A DNA stretch of 49,948 nt. Source: Pseudomonadota bacterium. GTDB taxonomy: Bacteria; Pseudomonadota; Alphaproteobacteria; Rhizobiales; Beijerinckiaceae. The notes beneath the pieces are model-generated. The model had not been told where the DNA came from and ran no database searches. It saw only the letters and a list, made by a program, of their open reading frames with translations. Shown piece by piece: positions 35,163 to 45,483 of the stretch. How positions within the stretch are numbered: the first letter of the stretch is position 1; each line of letters opens with the position of its first letter. The translations under genes and the position numbers were made by a program. Where the stretch lies: NCBI GenBank assembly GCA_021777915.1, contig JAJYCZ010000004.1:1-49948 (forward strand), in the 5' to 3' direction.

Positions 35163-35573
35163 ATGTTCGATTTCGATGTGGGCAAGCTGCTGCTGATCGG
35201 CGTCGTGGCCCTGATCTTCATTCCGCCCAAGGATCTGCCCGAGGCTTTGCGCATGCTCGGCCGTCTGGTCGGACAGGCGCGGCGGATGGCGACCGATTTT
35301 CAGAGCCAGTTTCATGAAGCCATGCGCGAGGCCGAACTGACCCAGATCCGCGACGGCCTCAACGACCTGAAGCAAAAGTCCTCAATGGAAGGCGCGCTCA
35401 ACCGCGTCGCTGACATGCTGGAGGCCCCCGCGGCGCCGAAAGCCGAGACTCCGGCCGCGAGCCCGGAGCCGCCGCCGGCGCGCACGGGGCTCGTCATTGT
35501 CGAGGATCAGCCCGCGCCGGAGCCTGTCCCGCCGTCGCCCGAATCGGCGCCGCAGGCCGGAAAATCCGCATGA
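35163..35573 (+). CDS. tatB: Sec-independent protein translocase TatB
   Basis: A 136-residue TatB. The N-terminal membrane helix DVGKLLLIGVVALIFI is followed by the PPKDLPEALRMLGRLVGQARRM amphipathic region. A long charged helix follows, then a Pro-rich tail. TatB with TatC recognises twin-arginine signal peptides. The stop overlaps the tatC start as ATGA. Confidence 0.95.
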   Translation: MFDFDVGKLLLIGVVALIFIPPKDLPEALRMLGRLVGQARRMATDFQSQFHEAMREAELTQIRDGLNDLKQKSSMEGALNRVADMLEAPAAPKAETPAASPEPPPARTGLVIVEDQPAPEPVPPSPESAPQAGKSA

Positions 35574-36343
35574 GCCAGGCCGATATCGACGCCACCAAGG
35601 CGCCCCTGATCGATCACCTGATCGAACTGCGCGCCCGGCTGATCAAGGCGCTGGTCGCTTTTCTCATCGCTTTCGTGGCCTGTTTCTATTTCTCGCACGA
35701 AATCTACAACATCCTGCTCCAGCCCTATGTCCGGGTGGTCGGCGTCGAGAACGCCAAGCTGATCGCCACCCATTTCCTGGAGCAGTTCCTCACCCAGCTG
35801 AAATTGTCGATGTTCGGCGCCGCCTTCATCGCCTTCCCGATCATCGCGCTGCAGATTTACAAATTCGTCGCGCCGGGGCTTTACGGCCATGAACGGCGGG
35901 CCTTCGCGCCGTATCTCGTGGCGACGCCGACCCTGTTCTTCCTGGGCGCGCTGCTGGTCTATTTCGCGGTCATGCCCTTTCTCATCCGCTTTTCGGTGAG
36001 CTTCCAGCAGTTGAACGTCAAGGGCGAGCCGACGATCGAGCTTCTGCCCAAGGTCGGCGAATATCTGTCGCTGATCATGACCCTGATCTTCGCCTTCGGC
36101 GCCGCCTTTCAGCTTCCGGTGATCCTGACCCTGCTCGGCCAGGCCGGGATCATCGACCAGGCTTTTTTGAAGGCGAAGCGGCGCTACGCCATCGTGCTGA
36201 TCACGGTGGTCGCGGCGATTCTGACGCCGCCCGACCTGATTTCGATGATCTCCCTTGTCCTTCCCATGGCGGTTCTCTACGAAGGCGCCGTGTTCGCGGT
36301 GGGCTTGATCGAGAAGAACCGATCTACCGCTCCCTCCGCTTGA
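35570..36343 (+). CDS. tatC: Sec-independent protein translocase TatC
   Basis: A 257-residue polytopic inner-membrane protein with six predicted helices, the receptor core of the Tat system. Motifs: APLIDHLIELRARLIKAL at the N-terminus, EQFLTQLKLSMFGAAFIAFP, PGLYGHERRAF and LLGQAGIIDQAFLKAKRRYAIV; the conserved glutamate after the third segment is present. Overlaps tatB by 4 bp; serS begins 27 bp downstream. Confidence 0.97.
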   Translation: MSQADIDATKAPLIDHLIELRARLIKALVAFLIAFVACFYFSHEIYNILLQPYVRVVGVENAKLIATHFLEQFLTQLKLSMFGAAFIAFPIIALQIYKFVAPGLYGHERRAFAPYLVATPTLFFLGALLVYFAVMPFLIRFSVSFQQLNVKGEPTIELLPKVGEYLSLIMTLIFAFGAAFQLPVILTLLGQAGIIDQAFLKAKRRYAIVLITVVAAILTPPDLISMISLVLPMAVLYEGAVFAVGLIEKNRSTAPSA

Positions 36344-37789
<1,446 letters not shown>

Positions 37790-37883
37790 GCGGCGGCGCA
37801 GAAAAAATCTGTGGCGGCAAAAAAGCTGCTTCCCGGCGAGACGCGCGCTATAACGCGTCCTGATTTCGAATCGGACGGGAAAG

Positions 37884-38636
37884 ATGCGCATTCTCATCAC
37901 CAATGACGACGGCGTTCACGCGCCGGGGCTCAAGGTTCTGGAGCGCATCGCCAAAGCTTTGGGCGGTGACGTGATGGTGGTGGCGCCGGAGACCGACCAG
38001 TCGGGCGTCGCCCATTCGCTGTCGCTGTCCGACCCGCTGCGCCTGCGCAAGATCACCGACCGCCATTACGCGGTGAAGGGCACGCCGACCGATTGCGTCA
38101 TCATGGGCGTGCGCAAGCTGATGATCGATTCCCCGCCGGACCTCATCCTGTCCGGCGTCAACAAGGGCCAGAACGTCGCCGAGGACGTGACCTATTCCGG
38201 CACCATTGCCGGCGCGATGGAAGGCACATTGCTCGGCTTTTCCTCGATCGCCCTGTCGCAATGCTATTCGCCGGCCGGAACGCCCTGGAACTGCGCCGAG
38301 ACGCTCGCGCCCGAGCTGATCAAAAGGATCGTGGCGCGCGGCTTTCCGCCCGGCGTGCTGATGAATGTCAATTTTCCCGCCTGCGAGCCTTCCGCCGTGC
38401 AGGGCGTGACCCTGACGCGGCAGGGCCGGCGCGAACAGGAACTGATGAAGATCGAGGCGCGGTTCGACGGGCGCGGCAATCCTTATTACTGGATCGCTTT
38501 CGAAAAGCCGCGGTTCACGGCGGGCGAAGGCACCGATCTCGAAGCCGTGGCGCAGAACCGCATTTCGGTGACGCCGCTGCGGCTCGACCTGACCGACGAT
38601 CCGGCGCTGGCCCATTTCGCCGGCGCTTTCGGCTGA
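37884..38636 (+). CDS. surE: 5'/3'-nucleotidase SurE
   Basis: A 250-residue metal-dependent survival-protein nucleotidase that hydrolyses nucleoside monophosphates. The metal-binding ITNDDGVHAPGL is at the N-terminus, followed by APETDQSGVAHSLSL and the SGVNKGQNVAEDVTYSGTI segment; all ligands are present. ACGGGAAAG precedes the ATG, and a TATAAC hexamer at 37849-37854 could be a -10 element. pcm starts 7 bp after its stop, the usual surE-pcm pair for stationary-phase survival. Confidence 0.96.
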   Translation: MRILITNDDGVHAPGLKVLERIAKALGGDVMVVAPETDQSGVAHSLSLSDPLRLRKITDRHYAVKGTPTDCVIMGVRKLMIDSPPDLILSGVNKGQNVAEDVTYSGTIAGAMEGTLLGFSSIALSQCYSPAGTPWNCAETLAPELIKRIVARGFPPGVLMNVNFPACEPSAVQGVTLTRQGRREQELMKIEARFDGRGNPYYWIAFEKPRFTAGEGTDLEAVAQNRISVTPLRLDLTDDPALAHFAGAFG

Positions 38637-38643
38637 CCAAGCG

Positions 38644-39330
38644 ATGGCGCGCCCGCCCATGTCTTATCCATCGGTCACGGCTTCGGCGCGGGCGGAGGCC
38701 AAGGCCCAGCTTTTGATGCGGCTGCGCGCGCGCGGCGACGTCGATCTGGCGCTGCTGCGGGCTCTGGATGCGGCGCCGCGCGAAAATTTCGTCGGGCCGG
38801 CCTTCGCCGATCTCGCCTTGCGCGACGTCGCCGTGCCCTTGCCCTTCGGCCAGACCATGGAATCGCCGTCCGCGCTGGCGCGGATGATCGCGGCGCTCGA
38901 CCCCCGGCCCGGCAGCCGCATCCTGGAAATCGGCGCCGGCTCGGGCTTTTCGGCCAAGGTTCTGGCGATGCTCGGCCGCGAGGTGGTGAGCGTCGATTGT
39001 TTCGAGCGTCTGGCGCTTGACGCGCGCGCCCGGCTGGAGCGGCTGGGGGTCGCCAATGTCGCGGTGATCTGGGCCGACGGTTTCGAGCTTTCCCCGTCCT
39101 TTGGCCTGTTCGACCGCATTCTCGTTCATGGCGCCTTCGACGAGATTCCCGCGGCAATCGCCGGCGCGCTCGCGGAGGGCGCGGTCCTGGTCGGTCCGCG
39201 CCGGCGCGCGGGGGAGGAGTCTTGCGAACTGGTCCGCCTCGACCGCGCCGCCTCCGGCGCCCTCGACGAGCGCGGTCTCGGGGTCTGGCGGGCGCAGCGC
39301 CTGCTGCGCGGCGTCTTCAGCGATCGTTAA
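38644..39330 (+). CDS. pcm: Protein-L-isoaspartate O-methyltransferase
   Basis: Methylates isoaspartyl residues in aged proteins to start their repair. The 228-residue protein has RENFVGPAFADLALRDVAVPL and GQTMESPSALARMIAAL, then the SAM loop ILEIGAGSGFSAKVLA. The sequence after the SAM domain (ILVHGAFDEIPAAI) is less typical, but the fold is clear. Two starts are possible, 38644 (MARPP) and 38659 (MSYPS), and neither has a strong ribosome-binding site. Confidence 0.93.
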   Translation: MARPPMSYPSVTASARAEAKAQLLMRLRARGDVDLALLRALDAAPRENFVGPAFADLALRDVAVPLPFGQTMESPSALARMIAALDPRPGSRILEIGAGSGFSAKVLAMLGREVVSVDCFERLALDARARLERLGVANVAVIWADGFELSPSFGLFDRILVHGAFDEIPAAIAGALAEGAVLVGPRRRAGEESCELVRLDRAASGALDERGLGVWRAQRLLRGVFSDR

Positions 39331-39446
39331 GCCTGACGAATTGCTTTCGATCGGCGATTTGCTGAACAAGGATTCATCTTAAACGCTCCTTTAACCGCCC
39401 TGCGCTTAAGTTGCGTCCGTTGGTTAAAGCGTGGGTGGGATGCGTG

Positions 39447-40904
39447 ATGAGTGCTGGGATCAAGATTTCCGGAGGCGCGTTCCGGGTGGCCCTGTTCGGA
39501 GTGGCGACGGTCTTTCTGGCTGGATGTTCGGAGACCAGCCAATTCGGCAATTCCTTCGGAACGCCATACGCCAGTTCCAATCCACGCGTCGATCGAACGC
39601 CGACCGGCTCCATCGACTCGTCGCCGTCGCCGATGACGAAGGTGTCGAATTTCTTCGCGGACACGTTCCGGCCTTTCGACTCGCAGCCGGCGCCCGCCAG
39701 TCCTTCATCCGGGGACGCCGCGGCCTATCGGGCGCCGCGATATAATCATCCTGTTCCGCCGGAGCCGATCGCCAGCGCGCCCCTCGCGCCGGTGACCAGG
39801 TCAGCGATTTATTCCGCCCCCGCTCCGCTCGCGGCGCCGCATCCGACCTATGCCCTGCGGGCCAATCCCAATTCGCTCGGCGGCTGGAGCGCCGAGGGCG
39901 GCACGCCCGTCGTCGTCGCCCAGGGCGAAAGCGCCGAGGTTATCGCCCAGCGTTATGGCGTGCCGGTCGCGACCCTGCTCACGCTGAACGGCTATTCCGC
40001 TCACGCCCAGCTGGCGCCCGGTTCGCGGCTGACCATCCCGGTCTATCGAGCCAAGGGCGGGCCGGTCGCGGCGGCGTCGCCCGCGCCGATGGCGTCCGTG
40101 GCGCGCCATGCGCCCGAGCGGGCGGCGCGGGCTGAAACTCAGCGTCTGGGCTCGCGCTCGCTGGTGGGCGAGGAAAAGGCCCAGGGCAGGAAAGGCGAAC
40201 ATCTGCGCTGGAGCGAAGGCGAACAGCCCGCGCGGACCGCGGCTCTGTCTCCCGCAGACGCCCGCAAGGCGAGACAGGCCGTCCGTATCGCCGAGGAAAA
40301 GGCCGCTCGGGAGAAGGCTGCGCAGAACAAGCCGGCTCGCCTCGCCCAGCTCAAGGCGGAAAAGGAACAAAGCCGCGGCGCCGCTGCCGAACAATCCGCG
40401 ACGCGTCTTGTTCCCGCGAAAACCGCCCAGAACGCTTCCGCCGCCGCCGTCGACACGACGCCGGCCCCCAGGAACGACGCGAGCGCGACGGCGAGCCTGC
40501 CGCCCCCGGCCATGTCGGCCTCTTCCGACTCGGCCAATCCGGAATTCCGCTGGCCGGCGCGCGGACGTGTCATCCAGGGCTTCGGTTCGGGCGGCAATGA
40601 CGGCATCAATATTTCGGTGCCGGAGGGCACGCAGGTCAAGGCGGCGGAAAGCGGCACGGTCGTCTATGCCGGCAGCGAGCTCAAGGGTTATGGCAATCTC
40701 GTGCTGATCCGCCATCCCAACGGCTTCGTCTCGGCCTATGCCAACAACGGCTCGCTGGAAGTCAAGCGCGGCCAGAGCGTCCGGCGCGGCCAGACCATCG
40801 CCCTGTCCGGCCAGAGCGGCGACGTCGCCTCGCCCCAGCTCCATTTCGAGCTGCGCAAGGGCTCGAAGCCGGTCGATCCGTCGAAATATCTGGCGGGGCT
40901 CTAG
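39447..40904 (+). CDS. LysM/LytM lipoprotein, NlpD-like, with degenerate catalytic site
   Basis: A 485-residue outer-envelope lipoprotein. The signal peptide ends in the lipobox FLAGC. A LysM peptidoglycan-binding domain (about 155-205, VVVAQGESAEVIAQRYGVPVATL) is followed by a long Ala/Lys/Arg/Glu-rich linker (about 215-355). The LytM (M23) domain covers about 370-485. Three of four zinc ligands are changed: HxGID is NDGIN, YAH is YAN, and HLH is QLH. It is therefore probably an amidase activator like NlpD or EnvC, not a peptidase. ATG 39447 is chosen over TTG 39411. Last gene of the tat-serS-surE-pcm run. Confidence 0.9.
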   Translation: MSAGIKISGGAFRVALFGVATVFLAGCSETSQFGNSFGTPYASSNPRVDRTPTGSIDSSPSPMTKVSNFFADTFRPFDSQPAPASPSSGDAAAYRAPRYNHPVPPEPIASAPLAPVTRSAIYSAPAPLAAPHPTYALRANPNSLGGWSAEGGTPVVVAQGESAEVIAQRYGVPVATLLTLNGYSAHAQLAPGSRLTIPVYRAKGGPVAAASPAPMASVARHAPERAARAETQRLGSRSLVGEEKAQGRKGEHLRWSEGEQPARTAALSPADARKARQAVRIAEEKAAREKAAQNKPARLAQLKAEKEQSRGAAAEQSATRLVPAKTAQNASAAAVDTTPAPRNDASATASLPPPAMSASSDSANPEFRWPARGRVIQGFGSGGNDGINISVPEGTQVKAAESGTVVYAGSELKGYGNLVLIRHPNGFVSAYANNGSLEVKRGQSVRRGQTIALSGQSGDVASPQLHFELRKGSKPVDPSKYLAGL

Positions 40905-40951
40905 AACTGAACTCCTTCTCTGAACCGCGAGACACGGCAGAGAAGGCGCGG

Positions 40952-40993
40952 GGGGCGACAGGGTCCAAAGACAGGCCCGCGTCGCCCCTTTCC
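40952..40993 (+). terminator. Possible terminator between nlpD-like gene and moeA
   Basis: GGGGCGAC at 40952-40959 and GTCGCCCC at 40981-40988 form an eight-pair stem with a 21-base loop, followed by TTTCC. The loop is long and the T-run weak, so it may serve either the + strand operon or the convergent moeA gene. Confidence 0.45.
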
Positions 40994-41007
40994 ATTGGTT
41001 CGGGCGA

Positions 41008-42222
41008 TCAATCGAGACGAATGACACGCACCGGCGTTCCGGCAGGGGCGGGCGGGGCGTTTTCAGCGCGCACGATCAGCGCCTGCGAATAAGCCAGCAC
41101 CGAACTGAGCGAGGAATCCTGGTTCTCATGGGCGGTCGCGATCATGCGGCCTTCCTCGTCCGCGGTGAGCGTGGCGCGTAAAAATTCGCGACGCGAACCG
41201 CCCGGCGGCAGCGCCGCGCCGGCCAGCGCGGGCTCCGATCTGTCGGCTCCCGCGAACCGATCGCCGCTCAGCGCCCGGATCAGAGGTTTCAGGAACAGAT
41301 GCCCGCACACCGCGGCCGAGGTCGGATTGCCGGGAAGGCCGAGCACGCGCATCGGGCCGATATGGCCGTGGATCAGGGGTTTTCCGGGCTTCATTCTGAC
41401 CTTCCAGAAGCTCAGCTCCATGCCTTCGCGGGCCAGGGCCCCGCGCACCAGGTCGCGGTCGCCGACCGAGGCGCCGCCGATGGTGACGAGGACATCGGCC
41501 TTTTCGGCGCGGGCGCGCTGGATCGCCGCCTCGATCTGGTCGAGGCGGTCGCCGACGACGCCGAGGTCGAGCGGTTCGCCGCCGGAGGCCGCGATCAGCC
41601 CCAGGACGGCGAAAGCGTTGGAGGCCACGATCTGGTCGGGGCCGCGCGGCGCGCCGGGCGAGACCAGTTCGTCACCGGTGGAAAGCACGGCGACCCTTGG
41701 TTTGCGGGCGAGCGCCAGGGTCGCGTGGTCGGCGGAAGCGGCGAGCGCGACATCGGCGGGGCCGAGACGTCGCCCGGCGCCCAGAACGATCGCGCCTTGG
41801 GTGAAGTCGACGCCGGCGTCGCGGATATTGTCGCCCGCCTTGACCTGCCCCCTGGCGACGAGGCTTTCGCCGTCGCGTTCGGCCTCTTCCTGGATCAGCA
41901 CAGCGTCGGCGCCTGGGGGGACAGGCGCGCCGGTGAATATCCGCACCGCCTCGCCGGGGCCGCAGACCGCGCCAAAGCCTTTTCCCGCCGCTGATTCGCC
42001 GATGACGCGCAATGGCCTCGCGGCGTCCGCCGCGCGCAGGGCGTAGCCGTCCATGGCCGAAAGCGCGCTGGGCGGCTGGGTGCGGCGCGCGGCGATGTCG
42101 CGCGCCAGCGTCCGTCCGTAACAGGCGGCGAGCGGCGCGTCCTCGGTTTCCAATGGCGACACATTGGCGAGGATGGCGGCGAGGGCCTCTTCGACGGCGA
42201 GCATCGGCTTTTTGTCACTCAT
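41008..42222 (-). CDS. moeA: Molybdopterin molybdenumtransferase
   Basis: Inserts molybdate into adenylated molybdopterin to make molybdenum cofactor. The 404-residue protein has SAMDGYALRAADA and GEAVRIFTGAPVPPGADAV in the N-terminal half. The MoCF domain carries VAVLSTGDELVSPG, TIGGASVGDRD, and the LGLPGNPTSAAVCGHLF motif. Start ATG 42222 (MSDKKPMLAV) fits homologues, but no ribosome-binding site is visible. It diverges from aroQ across 184 bp. No other moa or mob genes are in the window. Confidence 0.95.
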   Translation of the reverse strand: MSDKKPMLAVEEALAAILANVSPLETEDAPLAACYGRTLARDIAARRTQPPSALSAMDGYALRAADAARPLRVIGESAAGKGFGAVCGPGEAVRIFTGAPVPPGADAVLIQEEAERDGESLVARGQVKAGDNIRDAGVDFTQGAIVLGAGRRLGPADVALAASADHATLALARKPRVAVLSTGDELVSPGAPRGPDQIVASNAFAVLGLIAASGGEPLDLGVVGDRLDQIEAAIQRARAEKADVLVTIGGASVGDRDLVRGALAREGMELSFWKVRMKPGKPLIHGHIGPMRVLGLPGNPTSAAVCGHLFLKPLIRALSGDRFAGADRSEPALAGAALPPGGSRREFLRATLTADEEGRMIATAHENQDSSLSSVLAYSQALIVRAENAPPAPAGTPVRVIRLD

Positions 42223-42406
42223 GGCGGGAGAATCCCGAAATCCTGGTTTTGACGCGCTTTTCGCGCCGCCATCAAATCGCACGCCCGCGCGAACCGCGTC
42301 CAGAGGGCGGGGGACCCGGCCTTTGGCTTTTTTCGCGAAACGCGCCTAAATTCGGCGCGGCGGCAGGGATTCGCCGCGAAATCTTGCGCGCGAAAGGAAG
42401 GCCCGG

Positions 42407-42853
42407 ATGAGCCGCCTCGTCACCGTGTTGAACGGCCCCAATCTCAACCTGCTCGGCCAGCGCGAGCCGCAGATTTACGGCGCCGAGACGCTCGCCGACG
42501 TCGAGCGCGCCTGTCACGCCATGGCGCTGGACTTGAAGCTCGAAGTCCATTTTCATCAGAGCAATCGCGAATATGAGCTGATCGACTGGATTCAAGAGGC
42601 GCGAGGCCGGACGGGCGGCGTCGTCATCAATCCCGGCGCCTACACCCATACGTCCATCGCTCTGCTCGACGCGCTCAACGCCTATGAGGGGCCGGTGATC
42701 GAGGTCCATATTTCCAACATCCACAAGCGCGAGGAGTTCCGCCATCATTCCTATGTTTCGCGCCGCGCCGACGGCGTCATCGCCGGCTGCGGCGTCCAGG
42801 GCTACGAACTCGCGCTGCTGCGTCTCGCGCGGCTGATCGACGCCCAAAGGTGA
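42407..42853 (+). CDS. aroQ: Type II 3-dehydroquinate dehydratase
   Basis: Dehydrates 3-dehydroquinate to 3-dehydroshikimate in the shikimate pathway. The 148-residue dodecameric-type enzyme has the [17 protein letters not shown] start with the catalytic tyrosine region, HQSNRE, the [13 protein letters not shown] segment and [21 protein letters not shown] precedes the ATG. In many alphaproteobacteria aroQ leads accB-accC; here it leads an FUSC gene 22 bp downstream on the same strand, so the two are probably co-transcribed. Confidence 0.97.
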   Translation: MSRLVTVLNGPNLNLLGQREPQIYGAETLADVERACHAMALDLKLEVHFHQSNREYELIDWIQEARGRTGGVVINPGAYTHTSIALLDALNAYEGPVIEVHISNIHKREEFRHHSYVSRRADGVIAGCGVQGYELALLRLARLIDAQR

Positions 42854-42875
42854 GGCTTGTGAGGCTTTTGCGCCG

Positions 42876-44990
42876 ATGCGCGTAAAACCGAAATTCTTGA
42901 AATATTTTTTCGGGCACCACATCCTCAACGGCGTCGCGGTCGCCGTTTCGGTGCTGGCCGTCGGGCTCGCCGCCGTCGCCCTGTTCGGCTTCGCGCGGGG
43001 CATGGCTGCGGCGCTGGGCGCCCTGTGCGTGTCGATCGCCGATGCGTCCACGCCCTTTTCCGCGAAATTGCGCATCCTGCCGTTGGCCTGGGCCTGCGCC
43101 ACGGTCGCGGCCCTCGCCACGGCTTTCGCCGGCGGGACGCCGCTCGTCGAAGGGGCTGTCGTCATCTTGACCGGCTTTGCCGCCGGACTTCTGATCGCGC
43201 TCGGGCGCTGGGCGATTTCGCTTTCCGTCCTTACCCTGATCTCGATGGTCTTCACGCTCGGCGCGCCCGCCGCGACGCTAGCCGGCCGGCTGGATTACGC
43301 GGCAATGGCGGCCTTTGGCGGGGGGCTTTATATTCCCGTGGCGCTGGCGCTCACCCGCGTGTCCGACGCCTCGGGCCGCCGCATCACGCTCGCGGAGGTG
43401 TTGCGCGAATTCGCTTCCTTCCTGCGCCGGGTCGCCGGTTTTTATCGCCGCGACGCCGACGAGGGCGAGGTCTGCCTCAAAGTGGTCGAGCAGCAGGCCT
43501 CCTTCGCCGATCATCTCCAGACCGCGCGCGGCCTGATCATTTCCGCCGCCGACCGCGCCGAGGCGACGCGTCTCATCGCCGCGCTGGCCGCCGTGCTCGA
43601 CGCTTTCGACGGAATGGTTTCGACGCTCGCCGACCATTCGCCGCTGCGGCTGGCGCAAGGTTCCGGCGCCGGCGTTTCCCTCGCGGCGCAAATGAACCTT
43701 CTGCTGCGCGAAACCGCGCATGACCTTGACGCGCTGGCGCTCGAACTGGTCGTGCGCGGCGAAAGCCTGACCTTCCCCGATCGCGCGGCGGAACTCGATC
43801 GCTTTTCCCAGACGATCGCGGCCCTGGAGGCGCGGGGCGGCGCCGACCCGCAAGTCCTGCGCGCGGCGCGGCTCACCCGGGCCCGCGTCGGCATGGCTTT
43901 GTCGAAGCTCGCGGGCCTGCCGGCGCTGGTGGCGAGCGGGGAAGCCGCCGCAAAGGCCCTGACCGGCGTGGACATGCGCGCCTTCGCGCCTTCGCTGCGG
44001 ATTTCGCCTGGCTCCATCCGCCGGGCGCTGCGCCTGTCGTCGCCGGTCTTCCGCCATGCGGCGCGGCTGTCGTTGGCGCTCGGCTGCGGCTACGCCCTGA
44101 CCGAGACGGTTCCGGGCTTGAAGCATGGGAACTGGATTCTCCTGACCATCGCGGTGATCATGCGCGCGAGCTACGCCGCGACAAGGCAACGGCGCGACCA
44201 GAGGCTGGTCGGCACATTGCTCGGCTGCGGCGCGGCCGGCGCCCTGTTGTGGACGGGCTCGACGGGCGTGCTGCTCGCAGTGCAGATTCTCGCGATCGCC
44301 GTCGCCCATGCCTATGTGAAGATCGACTATCGCCTGACCTCCTTCGCCGCCTCGGTGATGGCGCTGCTGGGCCTGCATCTTCTCGATCCGGCGCAGGCGC
44401 CACTGGTAGGCGCGCGACTCGTCGACACCGTCATCGGCGCCGGCGTCGCCTTCCTGTTTGCTTTCCTGCTGCCGGAATGGGAGCGCCAGAGCGCGCCCGC
44501 CCTCGCCACGGGTTTTCTGCGCGCGCTCGGCGTTTATGCGGATCGCGCGTTGCGCTGGGACGTTTCGGAACAGGATTATCGCCTGGCGCGCAAGGATTTG
44601 ATGGAAGCCTTTTCGGCGCTCGGCGAATCGGCGGCGCGGATGCGCGCCGACCCCAGGAGCCAGCGCGAAATCTGGCCGCATTACAGCGCCGTGATCGCCG
44701 CGGCCTATGTCGCCGCCGCCCAGATCGTCACCGTGCGCCTGATGATCCGTCAGCGCCGCGACGAGCTTGACCCACGGCTAAGCCGCGCGCTGCTCGACGA
44801 CACGCGCCGCGGCGCGCTGGCCGAGCTGGATATCGCGGGCCCGCGCGCGGAGCGCCGCCTGCCGCGGGCGCCGGACCACGCGGCGCCGGTCTTCCTGGCC
44901 TTGCTCCAGCGCTGCGACGAAGTTCTGCGCGAGGCGCGACGCCTGCGCCGACTGGTCGAGAAGGACTGGGGAACCGAGGCTTCGGACTAA
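42876..44990 (+). CDS. FUSC-family inner-membrane transporter
   Basis: A 704-residue protein of the fusaric-acid resistance/YccS-like family. The N-terminal membrane block (about 15-165) and a second, similar block (about 395-540) each have about five to six helices. They are separated by a cytosolic helical domain, with another after residue 540. The second block includes GNWILLTIAVIMRASYAATRQRRDQRLVGTLLG in family-typical form. These proteins are proposed aromatic-acid or xenobiotic exporters; the substrate is unknown. Its stop codon overlaps the convergent small gene by 4 bp. Linkage to aroQ is suggestive of aromatic metabolism but is only positional. Confidence 0.88.
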   Translation: MRVKPKFLKYFFGHHILNGVAVAVSVLAVGLAAVALFGFARGMAAALGALCVSIADASTPFSAKLRILPLAWACATVAALATAFAGGTPLVEGAVVILTGFAAGLLIALGRWAISLSVLTLISMVFTLGAPAATLAGRLDYAAMAAFGGGLYIPVALALTRVSDASGRRITLAEVLREFASFLRRVAGFYRRDADEGEVCLKVVEQQASFADHLQTARGLIISAADRAEATRLIAALAAVLDAFDGMVSTLADHSPLRLAQGSGAGVSLAAQMNLLLRETAHDLDALALELVVRGESLTFPDRAAELDRFSQTIAALEARGGADPQVLRAARLTRARVGMALSKLAGLPALVASGEAAAKALTGVDMRAFAPSLRISPGSIRRALRLSSPVFRHAARLSLALGCGYALTETVPGLKHGNWILLTIAVIMRASYAATRQRRDQRLVGTLLGCGAAGALLWTGSTGVLLAVQILAIAVAHAYVKIDYRLTSFAASVMALLGLHLLDPAQAPLVGARLVDTVIGAGVAFLFAFLLPEWERQSAPALATGFLRALGVYADRALRWDVSEQDYRLARKDLMEAFSALGESAARMRADPRSQREIWPHYSAVIAAAYVAAAQIVTVRLMIRQRRDELDPRLSRALLDDTRRGALAELDIAGPRAERRLPRAPDHAAPVFLALLQRCDEVLREARRLRRLVEKDWGTEASD

Positions 44991-45361
44991 ATCTCGGGGC
45001 GACGAATGACGAAGCGGATCGTCAGCCGCCGCCCGGCGATGGCGCCGCCGAGGCTGTCGGTGATCGGCGCCGGGAAACAGCCGCCGAATTTTCCGGCGAC
45101 GCTGTCGAGGAAGCGCGCCCGCGCGTCCGGATCGGCGGGGAGGCGGGAATAAGCGACATGCGGCTTGCCGAACAGCGAGCCGTCGCGCTTGAGGCTGAAG
45201 GCGACGGTCAGCTCCTCTCCCGGCTCGCCCGCGACGCCCTTCATGCAGGCGTCGAGATAGGAGAACAGCTGGCGCAGGTCGTTGGCCGGCGCCGCGACCG
45301 CCGGCGCCGCGAGGCCCGGGACGAAAAAGGCCGCCGCGGCCAGACGTGGGATTGCTTTCAC
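44987..45361 (-). CDS. Small secreted protein, possibly TonB C-terminal-like
   Basis: A 124-residue exported protein. The signal peptide covers about 1-23 (ending AVAA). The mature part has a TVAFSLKRDGSLFGKPHVAYS stretch reminiscent of TonB/TolA C-terminal domains (a strand with L-RDG turn), then an Arg-rich end. Two cysteines (near residues 39 and 95) may pair. The start is GTG at 45361, with GGGAG at the 3' arm of a hairpin just upstream. Family assignment is tentative. Confidence 0.72.
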   Translation of the reverse strand: MKAIPRLAAAAFFVPGLAAPAVAAPANDLRQLFSYLDACMKGVAGEPGEELTVAFSLKRDGSLFGKPHVAYSRLPADPDARARFLDSVAGKFGGCFPAPITDSLGGAIAGRRLTIRFVIRRPEI

Positions 45362-45367
45362 CTTCCG

Positions 45368-45384
45368 CTCCCTTCACAAGGGAG
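45368..45384 (-). promoter_or_regulatory. Hairpin covering the ribosome-binding site of the small secreted gene
   Basis: CTCCCTT and AAGGGAG form a perfect seven-pair stem with a three-base loop. On the mRNA the 3' arm AAGGGAG is the Shine-Dalgarno sequence, six bases before the GTG start at 45361. Folding would hide the site and reduce translation. Confidence 0.5.
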
Positions 45385-45483
45385 GCGAAAATTATCATCA
45401 TCGGCCCGCGCCCGCCAAGAACCCGATGGGATAGTGTTGCCCGATGACGAAACCGTCGCTGCATTTGGGGGGAGATTTTCGCC

